A DNA stretch of 64,000 nucleotides, from assembly GCA_023653785.1 (NCBI GenBank), contig JAMKCH010078900.1, positions 1 to 64,000 on the forward strand, read 5' to 3'. Shown here in pieces: positions 1 to 11,604 of this stretch. The notes beneath the pieces were generated by a model, which saw only the letters and a program-made list of their open reading frames with translations, ran no database searches and had not been told where the DNA came from. Source of the stretch: Ophioderma brevispina (taxonomy: Eukaryota > Echinodermata > Ophiuroidea > Amphilepidida > Ophiodermatidae). Made by a program: the position numbers and the translations under genes. Positions within the stretch are counted from its first letter, which is position 1. The number at the start of each line of letters is the position of its first letter.

Positions 1-29
1 AAACATAATTTCACTGGCTTCTAACTTAC

Positions 30-135
30 AGCATCTGTTGCAAATGCACATCTTGCGGCCGTCATTTAGCAACATCTTGGCATATCTTTCTCCTTCTCCA
101 TTACGGGCGGCTATGTGAAGAGCCGATTGCCCCAA
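30..135 (-). CDS. Ankyrin-repeat exon, partial gene running off the left edge
   Basis: On the minus strand the exon opens after an AG at 137-136 and ends before a GTAAGT donor at 29-24. The frame starting at the first base reads LGQSALHIAARNGE, the ankyrin helix-1 signature (G-x-(S/T)-x-L-H-x-A-A-x-x-G), then AKMLLNDG, which fits helix 2 and the loop. The end of the repeat (expected ADVN-like) is garbled: the exon is 106 nt where one 33-residue repeat would take 99, so a few extra bases, possibly sequencing indels, are likely. It is probably a downstream exon of the gene whose earlier exons lie at 26.0-23.6 kb, and an intron-plus-exon duplicate lies at 12.2 kb. Ankyrin repeats act as protein-binding scaffolds. 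The partner is unknown. Confidence 0.65.
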
Positions 136-370
136 CTGTCAAGTATCAATAACATTTTGGTGGTAAGTATTCAGTATATTTTTCTACTTTTTCTGTCCCC
201 GTTTGAATACTTAAAACATAATTATTTGTGAAATAAAACAGAAAGCTATATAGCAAAGCTATTGCGATTTTCAAGGTCATTGGTACAGAAAAAGGCCGGT
301 ACAAAAGATGGATCGCGATGGAATAGCGATTAGGAAACGACGAGGTCACAAACAAGAGAGACGAAGGTCA

Positions 371-1560
371 ATATCTTCTTACATATCTATATGATGATCT
401 ACTGCTTGAGTAAAGAAATATGAAAAGAAAAAACGTGGCAACTCCAAAGGTAATGCACAATCTTACTAGCGTATTAGAAGGCCATCGTTGTTATAAAGAT
501 TTACCGTGGTAATCGAACCGATCCACAAAATATAAGTTTCTGTAATTAACTCACATGTATGCTTACAATATGTCTTTAACACTGTGTATTGCTCAAGCAC
601 TTGCAGTAAATAGGAACGCCAGTGGCATTACTTCCGGTAATTTTTTACAAGGACGTGACCCCCGATATGACGTCACAAATTTTAAATCGGTTCAATTTAT
701 GTAACTTACCTCGCAATATAAGATACTAAACTTTTTGATTTCCAGTAGAAATTGTAGAGTATGTGAATTTTCCGTGCCAGAAAATTAAAAAAGCTAAACA
801 CGAGTCCGAAAATACGTACCAAAAGGGGCGACAGTCAGTGTCACGAACAACAAAAAAGAAAACATATTTAGGCCCATAAGAATTCGCCATCTACGAAAAA
901 TGCTAGAGTTAGATCTTTAATGTACATTAGTTTGTCTGAAAAACATCGTGAATTATGGCATGCGAAGACGGCCATTCGCATAATTGTGTTTTCGATCTGA
1001 AGGTGTTTGGATGCGTGAAATGACACGCCAGCATGACGCCAAGTGGAAACGAACCTCGTGCAGAAATTTGTTTACGCCTTAGAGCAAACCACCGAGCTTT
1101 ATTTGTGGCTCTTGGAAACTTTCAGAAGGAAACCCTAGGTGGTTAAGTTGTTAGTAATTATATTGGAAAATGGTATCGTTTTACAGAAAGAAAGAAATGC
1201 ACTCTAAAAGATAGAAAAAAAGCAATGATGACTAAATGACGACTGCATTGAAATCCCCAAGCTTTCTTGTGAAACCAATCAATTAAGTCAATGCGGAATA
1301 AAGAACATGAACCCCATTCAACTGTGCATATTGATTTTTTTGTGAAGGAATAACCGGTAGAAGGTGCTCTGTCTGCGATGGCGTATCACGCAGTTTAAGG
1401 GGAAAGGGACCCATGCAAAATTTGCCTACTCCCTTTTCCCTTAAGACCCCACCCAAATAAGATCAGGAAAATACTAAATTGATAGTAATAACAGTATAAC
1501 ATCAATATTTAATCTTTTCCTGGAGCTGGCCAGCGTACCGAGGTGTTAAAAAAAATAATA
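371..1560. other. AT-rich non-coding stretch
   Basis: No open frame, family motif or clear repeat was recognised on either strand. It fits intronic DNA of the minus-strand ankyrin gene that spans the left part of the window. Confidence 0.4.
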
Positions 1561-1634
1561 CGCTTGGCTGGACTCGAACCGTAATCGCCGCATTACTTTA
1601 ATAGCGCCGCTTGCTAACTGAGCTAACCAAGTGG
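1561..1634 (-). tRNA. tRNA-like sequence (degenerate tRNA or SINE head)
   Basis: The minus strand has a good A-box-like stretch (TTAGCTCAGTTAGCA) and an exact B-box (GGTTCGAGTCC). A 7-bp acceptor stem with one mismatch can be drawn between CACTTGG and CCAAGCG. The D-arm looks normal apart from a short loop. The T-stem pairs poorly (about two of five pairs) and the anticodon region folds as an over-long hairpin, so no anticodon can be assigned with confidence. This suggests a tRNA pseudogene or SINE head rather than a working tRNA. It lies in what is probably intron sequence. Confidence 0.4.
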
Positions 1635-1639
1635 CATAT

Positions 1640-2510
1640 GTAAGAAGCGATAGATCAACTCTATAGGTATAGAGTGGATCGATCTGTCAAATATCATTTT
1701 TTGACAACTGCGTTTTCAAACTGCATTTTTCTAACAAGAACGTCATTTGCCATCGATAAATCCTATCATAAAGATGAAAATATACCAATAATTTTATCTC
1801 GTCATGCTAAAAATGAGTCATTCATTTTGATAAGATCACATTCGCAGGTACTTGAAAATGTAAACATTGCAAAATTCTGCTGGAAGTTGACAGCATGATC
1901 ATGGCTAAATTTGCCTATATATCGACTGTGGAGAAAGCCGATTGAAAAATTGTATATTTATAAACAAAATCATACCTATCGAAACTCTTCAGAATTCTGG
2001 TGGGAATATTGGTCCTCACCTGTGTTAATAATTAATCATTTTAAAATTGCTATGAAACAGCGCGAAAAAATATCGTTCCTCGTACCCACGAGTGCTCATG
2101 CCGCTCACCAAAGTTCGAACCCTTAAAAATTGACCTTTTAAACGGCTATATGGCGTCGTTGCGTTCCTACTGTTTGCAACCATCTGACATAGATTAATTT
2201 GGTTATCGCTAACAGTGGCAGCCACATTAAAAGCTGCACAGGCCAATAGGCTTTGTGATCCAATCTTATTCCGGATAGCTCAATTTTGATGAGGAAAGCT
2301 GGGACTATGGTAGTCGATCGGGTCAAATCCACATTTTAATTATATGGCCTTTTTTAAGGAACGTGCTCCAATTATAATTCTTACTCTTTCCCCGACCTTA
2401 CTCCTTCTCTTCCTCTGGGTAATGAGAAGAGGATGGCGAGGAGGCTATTCCTCTTCGTTTATGCACACAAGCATATCCATATCCATAAAGAATTTCACAA
2501 TAAAGTCTCA
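1640..2510. other. Unassigned AT-rich DNA
   Basis: Short overlapping open frames on both strands, none with a recognisable motif or splice context. No repeat was matched within the window. Probably intronic. Confidence 0.35.
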
Positions 2511-2860
2511 TCTTAGCGTTTAGTCAATGGAAACCAAGTACAAAGAAGCGGCTCCTCGAACCACGAGTGTCGCCTGCTTGGTTCGCGTATCCACCTTTCC
2601 TTCACTCCTATTTATAACTTGACCTAGATTACCTTTAACCTTGCAAGTGCCCTTGCCTCATTATCATAGAAGGTGTCCATGTTGCCTAGATGCCCAAGTT
2701 TGGTTTAAACTGGACTTAAACTTTTCAAATTATGCCAATTTGATGTTTTTCATCCCATTTTATAACTTGACATCAAATGGCCTTTGACTTGGGTATGTGT
2801 GACTCTTGACCACATCATATAAAGGTTACCAAGGTTTATGCATGTTGGGGCATCTTAACG
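2510..2860. repeat. Duplicated intron block, copy 1 (partner 12,610-12,960)
   Basis: From 'gtttagtcaatgga' onward this block matches 12,620-12,960 at many positions, including TATAACTTGACCT, ATGCCCAAGTTTG and CATATAAAGGTTACCAAGG. The two copies differ largely by short indels. In the partner copy the block follows directly after the duplicate of 1-370, so the two loci share one ancestral segment. Confidence 0.65.
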
Positions 2861-3200
2861 AAACGGTGGAAGTCTCATCTACCATCGAGTGGCCGGGAAA
2901 TTATTTTTTTGATGTGTTTTTGAGCCATGCATAGGAGGACCTATAGCGACCAAACTCGAAATTGAACACAAAGCATTCCCGAGTGAAACAAGTGACATTA
3001 AGGTGCTTGTTTCCGATTTATGTTGTTTGTATTCTCTACTTGATATGATAGCCTGGCACCTGCACACTACCCCCCATCAAGTACCGTGGTGAATAGTGCA
3101 GGGGAAATGTAATTGATGTTTTAGTTTAGTTTTTCATCTACAATTTTGAACACCAATGTTTTTCAATACAGAATTTCATGAGAATCTGAAAATCCTGGGT
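2860..3200. repeat. Interspersed repeat, copy 1 (partner 21,645-21,990)
   Basis: The stretch from GTGGAAGTCTCAT to AATTGATGTTTTAG recurs at 21,658-21,910 in the same order and orientation, with shared words such as CACAAAGCATTC, GAGTGAAACA and GCCTGGCAC. The copies differ mainly by single-base insertions and deletions. No coding potential or terminal structure was seen. Confidence 0.65.
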
Positions 3201-3469
3201 TTGTCATTTCTTTTTACATGTTTTTCCAAAGATCATGATAAATAACTAAAATCAGACAAGTCATGATACGTTCTCTCTTGCCAATGATTGTGATCGCTTA
3301 AAGAACTCCAACAAGACGATCTACCTATTATTGGTTTACAGAACAATCCCCGTACAAATGCTCAATTCGTTTAAAAGATCCTATCACGAAGAGATATAGA
3401 CGAGTCTAATAGTATTAGTGACTTCGCAATGGAATCCTTGTGGAAGAAGCATAGGTTTAAGGCTAACCG

Positions 3470-4540
3470 AATGTACTTTCCAGGCTGTTATTCCTACCAC
3501 TCTTGTTCCAGAAGTAATGTACAACTGCATGTTACGCCACTGTAGGACATTTTTGGCATAGAGAAGACTATGTTAAAACTCTTCATCTTTCTATGGCCAT
3601 ATTATGTATCATGATACTGCTTGTTGTCAAGGTGTGAGAGTTGTTCAACAGCAAAGGAATCAAGTTCCCTAGTCCTTTGAAATCCCATGCAACAACCGAT
3701 CGTTTTCAAACATTTGCAGCAGATATTGCTGAAATAGGTTTTATTCTAGAGTAACTCGGTACGTGCATTGTTCTGATTATTTGAACCATGTACATTAATT
3801 TGCATCATCTTGCTAGACAACTGCTGAGGCTGTTGCAAATTGCCAATATATTTTCCTCACATTCTGTACCAGCAACATTGCTTAGTGATCAAGGTCTTTG
3901 ATTCGGAAGTAGTTTAAACTTGCATATGAAATTTGGAATAATAAACGTCGGCCAACAAGTCCTGGATATCCGGAATGTGATGGTCAAGTTCAACGACAAA
4001 ATCGTAGCTTGCGTGCACAAATAGTTAGAAATCTACTCCAGGTGAATGGGACACTTGATTCTCGCTTGAATGGCCTTACACACAACAACTGCATTCATCT
4101 ATCTACAATATTTTAGCCCTTTATTACTTTGACCTATTTCGCGAGCCAAGATTACCGGCACATGTAATGTTTGGTGCTTTTGATGCAAAGTCTGGATAGC
4201 CCAATAATATATTTGTCAGTTGAGCCACATTTGGAAAAACGATTCACAGCTGCATCTCAATTAAAGTAATACCAAGCAGCCTCTCGCAACACTAAACGCA
4301 GTATGACAAAAAGGTCAGGTTTAAACCTTTTTCAAGTGGCTCAACTAGTCCTATTTGACTATCCCAGAATTGCAAGGATAAATTGGCTCCTAGGTGGATT
4401 GGTCCCTTTAGGGTGTTCAAAAGTTGAACGATGGTCTCAATTACCAGATTGTTGAACACAAGTCAATTAAAGCTGTACCTAAATTTGTACACTACAATAG
4501 GTCAAAACCTGCACATCAAGGAAGTTCAGATAATCCACAA
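3470..4540 (+). mobile_element. Ty3/gypsy retrotransposon integrase remnant
   Basis: The decayed reading frame has the three parts of a retroelement integrase in order. First is a zinc-finger-like region with C-x-x-C (CESCQ-like, about 3,470-3,670). Next are core motifs, SDQGL (near 3,890, followed by an in-frame stop) and SPGYPECDGQVQRQNR (3,958-4,005). Last is a C-terminal GPF(R)V module with a final HYNR...KP motif (about 4,395-4,515). Stops and frameshifts occur throughout, so it is not functional. No gag, protease, RT or LTR was recognised beside it. The GPF/Y-type C-terminus points to Ty3/gypsy rather than copia. A non-LTR element begins about 350 bp downstream. Confidence 0.8.
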
Positions 4541-4879
4541 ATGCATGGTCTTTGCCACCGATTGCAGAAAGATAGAATGTATACTTAGTGTTCCTGCACA
4601 GGCTGAACAAAATCAGTAGACTATTCCACTTTTGCGTCGGCACGCGAGTTTGGATTTAGTTTTGCAATAACAGAAATGGAGTCCTTCTACACCCGAGATC
4701 ATTCTGTATCCCAAGGAAGGCAGGTACATTGGAGTGGCAGCTCAAAACACCAGATATACGCGCTGCATTGCAGGCGCTAAAGAAATATGTTTTCCCTTAA
4801 AGGCCCGGGTATGGCAGAACTAGTAGAGCTCCAATATGGTTGCGTTAGATTAATTATACACATCAGTACTTTGTATGAA

Positions 4880-7545
4880 ATGATTTCATTGAGACAAAAT
4901 TAATGAGATTCATCCAGTGGATGGGGTGGATGCCTAGTCTTATTCTAAGATTGGACGCCTATGCCAGAGAATACAGCCTGGAACCGAAAAGGCTTGAACT
5001 GATGACCTTCCTCATCCAAGCAAAGAGTGGTCCCATATTACTATCACTTGTGTACTGTCCTCCAAAGAAAGTGATGAATGTAATAACCTGGTATGATAAA
5101 CCCTAGACCATCTCATTACCAAAACCAATGGCTAACTCAGCATCCTGACTGGAGATTTTAACTGCCATAATCGTGAATGGCTGGACATCAGATCTCCAAC
5201 TGATGCCACGAAGGTAGGCAGCATTTTGACTTACTGCTGCACTCATGCTCGACCAAATTTGTTCTGAGCCACTCTCAACTTGGCAACCACCTGGATCTCA
5301 TCTTCCAACTCTCCAATTTTTTTCTACAGTCTCCATTGATCACAGCTTTGGAACATCAGCCACTACCTTGCGAAAACAACACTGCAGGCCTCACCAGTAT
5401 CTGATGCGACTCCACCAAGGAACAGTTTTGGCTATACAAAAAGCTGACTGATGGACTGAGACCTATCTTTCAGCAACTCCATGGAAGAGTCTACTTATAA
5501 GAGCCTGCCCTGATAAATCACTGTGAGAATGTCACCAATACCATCATTGATGGCCATGCAGAATTCTTCCACAAAAGGTGATCAAGGGCCTTTGAATCTT
5601 ATCCAGAATGGTGGAACTAAGGCTGCGACAAATCTCTGAAGAAGAAAGATAGTGCCTGGAGAAGCTGGAATTCTCTTGGAACTCGCCTAAATTACAAAAG
5701 GCTAGAAACGAGCATACATCTGTTTCTAGGAAAGCTGCTTCCACTCACGAGATCAGAGTCCTAGATAAAATGACAGACGAGCTCCCAGACTGGATCTAAG
5801 TCCTGGTGGTGGACGTTCGAACCTAATGTGAAACGAGGGAAGTCTGAAAACCAGTCATTAAATCAGGCACTCCTATACTCTCTGCCGAGCAAAAGCTGAA
5901 TGTTTTTTGCGATTTTTTTCATGAAAGTCTACATTCCTTCCCTGAAATGCAAGCTGTACCTCCAGCATTCCTCGGAGAACTCCTCAATTGTGCCATATGG
6001 TGTTTCTACCCAAGGAAGGTAAAGAAACCACTGTTGAACTAGATTCCCACAAGCCCCGTACCAATGGCAATGCCAGCCACGTTTGAGAAATGCTGGCCCT
6101 AGACTGGTGTTCCACTGGCAGCGTCTAATTCCACTTTGCTATTGGGCCACATGCCATTGATGTGGAAGTAGCTGAGTCTTCCCCATGTTATAAGAAGGGT
6201 AACAAGCATTCTCCTAGTAACTATCGCCGATCTCCTTGCTGTCTATAATATCTAAGGTAATGGAGCGACTGACCTATGAAACAATGTGGCGCCCTCTTGA
6301 TGAGCAACATCCTTGATTCAAACAGCATATGGCTTTAGGTATGGCCATTCCACATCTGATGCTTTGGCCTATGTTTCCCAATGCATCACTAATTCCATCA
6401 ATGAGAGGAAGCTAGAATTGTATGTCCTTTGACAGAGTTTGTGCCAATCCTGGTCTACTGTCCAAGCTTTCTGCCTTAGGATTCTCAGATAAGTTAGCTA
6501 AAGTGGATGAAGGACTACCGGAGTGACCGCTCCCTCAGAGTCACGCTAACGGTAGGGTATCCAGCAAGAAGTCAATTAATGCAGGTTACCCAAGCCTCAA
6601 TCCTCGGCCCTCCTCATTTTATTTATATTCATTGACGGTCTCAGTCGACAGAAAGAAATCCTGAATCCATCCATCCTCTATGCAAACGATTTCACTCTCA
6701 TGACCTTCATAAAGTTAAATGAGGACAGAATCCCAGCTGCCTGCCGCTCTCAACAAAGACTTGCAGAAAATCAAGTCTTGGGCAACTTCATGGAATGTAC
6801 TTTTCGGTGCTGCCAATTGTAAAACCCTAGTAAACAATATAACAAACAAGAAAGAATGCTGCAACAGAGCCACCAAGTCTCCATTCTTTGGAACAACTCT
6901 AGAACTAGAAGAGGTCGACAGGGTCAATCTACTTGGCATATCCATCAGTAATACCTGTCATGGTCTCCTGTGATTACCAAAATGGCTAAAACTGCCATTC
7001 ATCGACTATGATTGCCCCGTCGAGTGCACCCAATCTGAGACAAACTGATAGGGCCGTTTATATAAATCCATGGTTCCATCCAACATGGAATATGCATGCT
7101 CAGCATGGCGTGGAGCACACCCACTTCACTAACCAAATTAGATGCAATCCAGAGACGTACCATTTCCATCATTGGTAGCCCCGAGAGTGAGCTCGCCATC
7201 ATCACATCCAACCACTTGGTCATCGCAGGGCCGTTGGAATTGTTCACTCGTTTTCCACTGCATGTTTTATGGACAAGCAACCGAATCTCCTCACCAGCTG
7301 CTACCTGAGCATGCTTTCAGTTGACTATCGCCTTAGGCGCTCAGTCAGGTCTCATGACCTTGCTGTGCAAGTCCCAAGGTCCAACTTGGCCTCCCACATA
7401 AGATCATTTCTCCCATTCTCGGCCGGCTATGGAATGCCCTTCCTGCTGAGGTAGCATCAAACTAGGACTTGGAGAGTTTCAAAAGGGAGGTTAATCGCTA
7501 TCTTTGGCGCCAATCCTTCAGCGTTACTATTAGATAACTGCTGTT
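4880..7545 (+). mobile_element. Decayed non-LTR retrotransposon (endonuclease + reverse transcriptase)
   Basis: Fragments of one ORF2-like protein appear in order across three frames. The apurinic-type endonuclease shows SLVYCPP (about 5,050) and GDFNCHN (about 5,150). The RT fingers show KKGNKHSPSNYR (about 6,195-6,230). The palm catalytic box reads YAND at about 6,677-6,690, so the usual second A-D-D position is altered. A tail of the LDAIQRR type lies near 7,138, and WNALP plus ESFKREVNRYLW at about 7,430-7,510 is typical of the C-terminus in Jockey/CR1/Rex-type elements. Many stops and frameshifts make it a dead copy. The 5' part is missing and no poly-A tail is clear. Clade assignment is tentative. 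Confidence 0.88.
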
Positions 7546-8067
7546 AAGGCTAATTACCTTGACAGAACATGGGATCTTTTGATGTTTTGATTGATCAAGT
7601 TTGAATATTGATAGTGAGAGAATTCAACAGACCCATGAAAGCAGCATATCAGAAATTTTCAGATTTAGTAACTCAACTTAGATGCAATAATTAAAAAATT
7701 AAGTTGTATCAGAACTCTAATTTGCAAGTTATTGAAATTTACTACTTTCTATAAAACTTATTTTTGAAACCCAATAGTGTTTATGTATGTTTGATAGATG
7801 GGTTTTAATTTAATATTAGAGGTTGAATTTTCTGTTTATTGACTTGTAATGGTAATATTCATTTTTTTATGAGACGATTATTAGATTTAAAGCTTTCAAG
7901 ATGATAAAAACGTTTTTTGGCATTAAACTAAAGTTCTTGCAATACTTGCAAATCCAATCAGTCCCTTGATTTGGATTGCTTAAATAAGCATTTAAAAATC
8001 ATCGTATTTTCTATATAAGGTAAACAAAAGTGGCATCTAGGGTCGCGACATTTTAATTGTAAGTCGA
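7546..8067. other. AT-rich sequence after the LINE
   Basis: Low-complexity, very AT-rich DNA without coding signals. It may include the 3' untranslated region of the preceding non-LTR element. Confidence 0.35.
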
Positions 8068-8069
8068 AT

Positions 8070-8127
8070 TATATATATATATATATATTATTATATATAT
8101 ATATATATAGATATATATATATATATT
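8070..8127. repeat. (TA)n microsatellite
   Basis: Nearly uninterrupted AT dinucleotides with one central TTATT break. No gene context. Confidence 0.9.
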
Positions 8128-8925
8128 AAAGGTGCATGGTGGTGGTGGTGATTATGATAGGTATTATGTTTAACTGATGTAAATGATGTTAAATCATCTG
8201 TAATTGATGGTTAGAGGGTTTATTGGACAAAGAATAATTGAGTAGTTGCAAACTTATAATTTATTTAGTATTAAATTTTTAAAGAGAAAACTAGAAAGAT
8301 AAAAATTAGAATTTAATAAGATTAATTTTTTGGATGTGGGAAATACTTTTCTCATAAGAAAGTGGAATACCATGCTAGTAAAGACTGTATGCAAGTCAGC
8401 ATTTCAGTCTATGCAGTATTCTATGTGGCAGGTGTTTAGCTTAACCATGGCACTGCATCTTTTGGTCTGCTCATTCAGTCATAATAGAGCCCAGGCCTCC
8501 TTAATCTGTGACCTCGACCAATCAGCTTAGAGCCCAGGTTGTCACAGTTATGGATATATGTGTTCTCTTGCATAGCCATCTTCACTTGAGTTCGGGTCTT
8601 CAGCTGGCTACTCATTTTATTTTCTTGTTTGGGTTTGCCCTCTTTGTGACCTACTCACGATTTGTGGGTTTGATTGCAAAATCCTCGTCTTCGTTGCTTG
8701 GGTCACTTGTCATGTGCACTATCGCTTCCGTCGGGTCGAATAAAACTTAGACTCCCAACAGTGTTGCCAAGCCATTGCTAGTACGTTTCAGTCAGTGCTA
8801 TGACGTTACCATATTATTACCGCCTATCAAAGATCATTAATTTGTTTCCCTCGTTGCTCCGGTACATGAAGGGCTGACATTCGACTGTTTTAGGCACCAT
8901 ATAGAACTTTATGGTCTAACTTGCG
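8128..8925. other. Unassigned DNA
   Basis: Two open frames of 66 and 80 codons on the plus strand (8,330-8,530; 8,508-8,750) show no recognisable domain, conserved motif or convincing splice site. I treat them as chance frames. Confidence 0.35.
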
Positions 8926-9380
8926 TATTGCTCTGCATGTCTTTGTCTATAACATAAAGTCGTTGGATATCTGATCTCTATTATATGGCGGCCATCTTGA
9001 ATCAAAATGGCAGCAAAACCAAGCTAGGTACAAGTTTGTGTAGTAGTCAATTTGTAAGCCATGCGTATTGCTCTGCATGTCTTTGTCTATAACCGAAAGG
9101 CTTTGTATACTGATCCAATAATTTGGGCGCCAATCTTGACTTTCAAATGGCAGCAACCCAAGCTATGTCTCTGTCTATAACATGAAAAGCGTTGGATGCT
9201 GATCCTATTAGTATGGCACCATCTTTGAATTAAAAGTCAGCAACCCAAGCTAGGTATAAGTTTTGTCGTAGCCAATTTGTATTCCTGCTTATTGCTTTGC
9301 ATGTCTTTGTCTATAACAGAAATGCGGTTGGATAGCTGATCCTATGTCAGCCATTTGAATTTCAAAATGGAAGAAAGTTA
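8926..9380. repeat. Tandem repeat, about four diverged ~100-140 bp units
   Basis: Units begin with TTGCTCTGCATGTCTTTGTCTATAAC at about 8,930, 9,069, 9,160 (truncated start) and 9,292. Each then has a GTTGGAT...CTGATCCTA segment, an ATGGCGGCCATCTTGAAT-like core and CAGCAACCCAAGCTAGGTA. The ATGGCGGCCATCTTGAA core also occurs in unrelated repeats elsewhere in the window (50.4 and 31.6-32.3 kb). Confidence 0.8.
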
Positions 9381-9419
9381 AAGAGAAAAAACTCAAGGTG
9401 ACATTATACCAAAAATATA

Positions 9420-9980
9420 ACAAAAAATTAAATAATATAATATTATATATAAATATCTATGATATATATAATATTACATCTATAGATAGACATAGTGATA
9501 TATAGATACACAATGAGCGGCGAGATGGGATGGGTCAGTGGCTACACGGGTCACTGTTTTTTTTTTTTGTGAGGGGTTTTTTTTTGATGGCACTTCATTT
9601 GTGGATTGCTTGAGCTCTGTTGCTGCACGATGAGAACACCAGTTCGAAACGGTACTGGCTGCAGATTGAGTATATTATATATATTATATAATATATATAT
9701 ATACAGGAGAAATTGGAGTTTTTATAACCTCTGTGAGTTACTGCCACAAACAGAACATATCTAGAAGAAATTGATGACAGCTCTGTCAATAAATTTCTTA
9801 TATATATAGAAATGAAAGAAATTGGGAGCTACTTAAAACTCTTGTGAATTACTTCCATGAAGAACTACATATGCTTAGAAACTTGATGACACGCGGACGA
9901 GCATTATTAATCGCACAATGAACTTGCTGTGGATGGACTCGACCCACAACCTTCCAGTTTCGATCTCGGATGCGCTACTC
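9420..9980. repeat. SINE-like and microsatellite cluster
   Basis: AT microsatellites lie at about 9,430-9,510 and 9,671-9,704. A direct repeat of about 90 bp (GAAATTGGxAG...CTTGATGAC) occurs at about 9,703-9,785 and 9,806-9,900. On the minus strand near 9,945 a GTGGGTCGAGTCC segment resembles a tRNA B-box with one base missing, which suggests a tRNA-derived SINE. A T9-10 run lies near 9,560. Boundaries are not clear. Confidence 0.5.
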
Positions 9981-10500
9981 ATCAATTTATATATATATAA
10001 TATCTAACGTCTATAAAATTCTCCCTAGTAGACCATTTAGCGTTATACTTTTTCGCAAAAAAATCATGAAAGAAAAGTTGGTATTACCCACAGATCGTTG
10101 GTACAACTGAAAAACAGATATTTTTGCTTGGGTTGTTTATTCCCAATTTTCACTGATTTTTATGGCAACGACAACAAACCGATGTGAAGTATTATAGTCC
10201 GGCAGGACACAGTTAGTGCTACATAGACGACAACGGAAATAAAGCTTTAAACTAATGTTGCGTGAAGAGTCACCTGAATCAGTCCTATGTGTTATCGTTT
10301 AAGCCGGACTATGAGTACCGGCGGACTCTAAAACTTCTACCCTGTCCAGGTGAATATTGACTTTTAACTCGGAAACTTTTGATGGCAAACCCGTTCATGA
10401 ACTAGGGGCCTTCAAACAATGTTACGATTCATTATTGATTCGTGGATCTTGCTCTAATTCAGGTGTTTGCGCGTGCATTAGTGCATGAGAACATAAATGC
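9981..10500. other. Unassigned DNA
   Basis: No gene, repeat or motif was recognised on either strand. Confidence 0.35.
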
Positions 10501-10530
10501 CTACTTTGAATATGTATATATATATATTGC

Positions 10531-10620
10531 TATGTATGTATGTATGATGTTTATGTATGTATGTATGTATGTATGTATTATATGAGTAGGTGTAGTATTA
10601 TGTAGTATGTATGTATGTAC
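10531..10620. repeat. (ATGT)n microsatellite
   Basis: Repeated TATG/TGTA tetranucleotides with interruptions. A shorter run of the same motif appears at about 11,071-11,095, just beyond the right end of the adjacent inverted-repeat element, as if that element sits inside a TATG tract. Confidence 0.85.
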
Positions 10621-10623
10621 TTT

Positions 10624-11064
10624 ACTAGAGATATATTGTGAGGAGTATGTTTTCTGGTATAAAGAGACATTGTGGGAGTATTTTTACATTTGGTTGTATT
10701 TTTTTGCTTCATTGTGGGAGTATTTTACTAGAGTTACTATGGTACGAATTGTCCTATAACGGAAAACGGTATCTAGTATTGAGTTTTATTCGTAAAGAGT
10801 AGAAAAAGAGGATTTTTCTAGTTTATAACTATATAGGCCTGCGGCGCAATCCACTTGTAAGAAAAGTGAGAAAATGAAAAAACTGAAAAACAATTGAAAA
10901 AAATCTTAAAATGTCTAAAAAAGTGTCTTTTTAAGAGAAAAATCTCAACTATATAGGTTTTGAAATCTTCCTTATATATTTTGAAAGTGTATTTTTCTGA
11001 AAATGCTAAAAAAGGGTCTTTTTAATAGCTTTTTTCAGTGAAACTCCCACAATGTATCTCTTGT
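10624..11064. mobile_element. MITE-like element with terminal inverted repeats
   Basis: The left end (CTAGAGATATATTGTGAGGAGT, 10,625-10,646) and the reverse complement of the right end (ACAAGAGATACATTGTGGGAGT, 11,043-11,064) match over about 22 bp with a few differences. Two internal copies of CATTGTGGGAGTATTTT lie at about 10,668 and 10,705. There is no open frame, so it would be non-autonomous. The flanks are TATG repeats, so a target duplication cannot be resolved. Superfamily not assigned. Confidence 0.55.
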
Positions 11065-11071
11065 AAGCAGA

Positions 11072-11394
11072 GATGTATGTACGTATGTATGTAGCTTCAT
11101 CTTGTATGCATTTGACGTCGAATCTTCGATGGCAAATGCTTTTGTTGCGTCATAAATTATTTGACGTGAGCTTAAACCGCAAAATATTTCAATTACTGGC
11201 TTGGCGGTTTGACGCCCTACCGGATGCCGTGTTTAACCTTAGTACCCCAGATTTATCTCAGCCCCATACTTTTTGTAGAGGATCTAAAGTTCTTAAAATG
11301 TGAACCGCAATAAAAGTGTCGTGCCGAGCAGCTCGTGCCGAGTGCTTCATCTCTCTTTCCTCAGCGTTTGGCCAGACTCCGCTGTATATTTTTG
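11072..11394. other. Unassigned DNA
   Basis: A 76-codon open frame at 11,073-11,303 begins in TATG repeat sequence and shows no domain. A CGTGCCGAGCAG/CTCGTGCCGAG short duplication lies near 11,320. Nothing else was recognised. Confidence 0.35.
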
Positions 11395-11604
11395 TTTTGC
11401 TTTGGGGGTCGACTCCTCCAGCACAACGAGACTGTTACCTTCCCAGCATTGAATAATGCTGGTCCCATTTATGCACCTGGGTGAGAGATAATTGAGGTAA
11501 AGCGTCTTGCTCAAGGGCGCAACACGTTGGCCGCAGTGTATGCTCGAACCCACTACCTTCTGGAATGTGGGGCAGCCCTTCAATCCACTTGACCACACGT
11601 GGCC
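11395..11604 (-). mobile_element. tRNA-derived SINE
   Basis: Read on the minus strand, the element starts with a tRNA-like head: A-box region TGGTCAAGTGGATTGAAGG (11,578-11,596) and B-box GTGGGTTCGAGC (11,541-11,552). The body has GCGCCCTTGAGCAAGACGC followed by TTTACCTCAATT. This 'cccttgagcaag...ctttacc' body is a hallmark of a widespread animal SINE family. It would be transcribed by RNA polymerase III and mobilised by a LINE. Several overlapping minus-strand open frames here are by-products of the SINE. No tail repeat was identified. Confidence 0.8.

Noticed and set aside
1561..1634. Functional tRNA gene
   Set aside because: The pol III boxes are good, but the T-stem barely pairs and no anticodon loop of seven can be placed.
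6719..7324. Separate small genes within 6.7-7.3 kb
   Set aside because: These frames are pieces of one decayed non-LTR RT, split by frameshifts.
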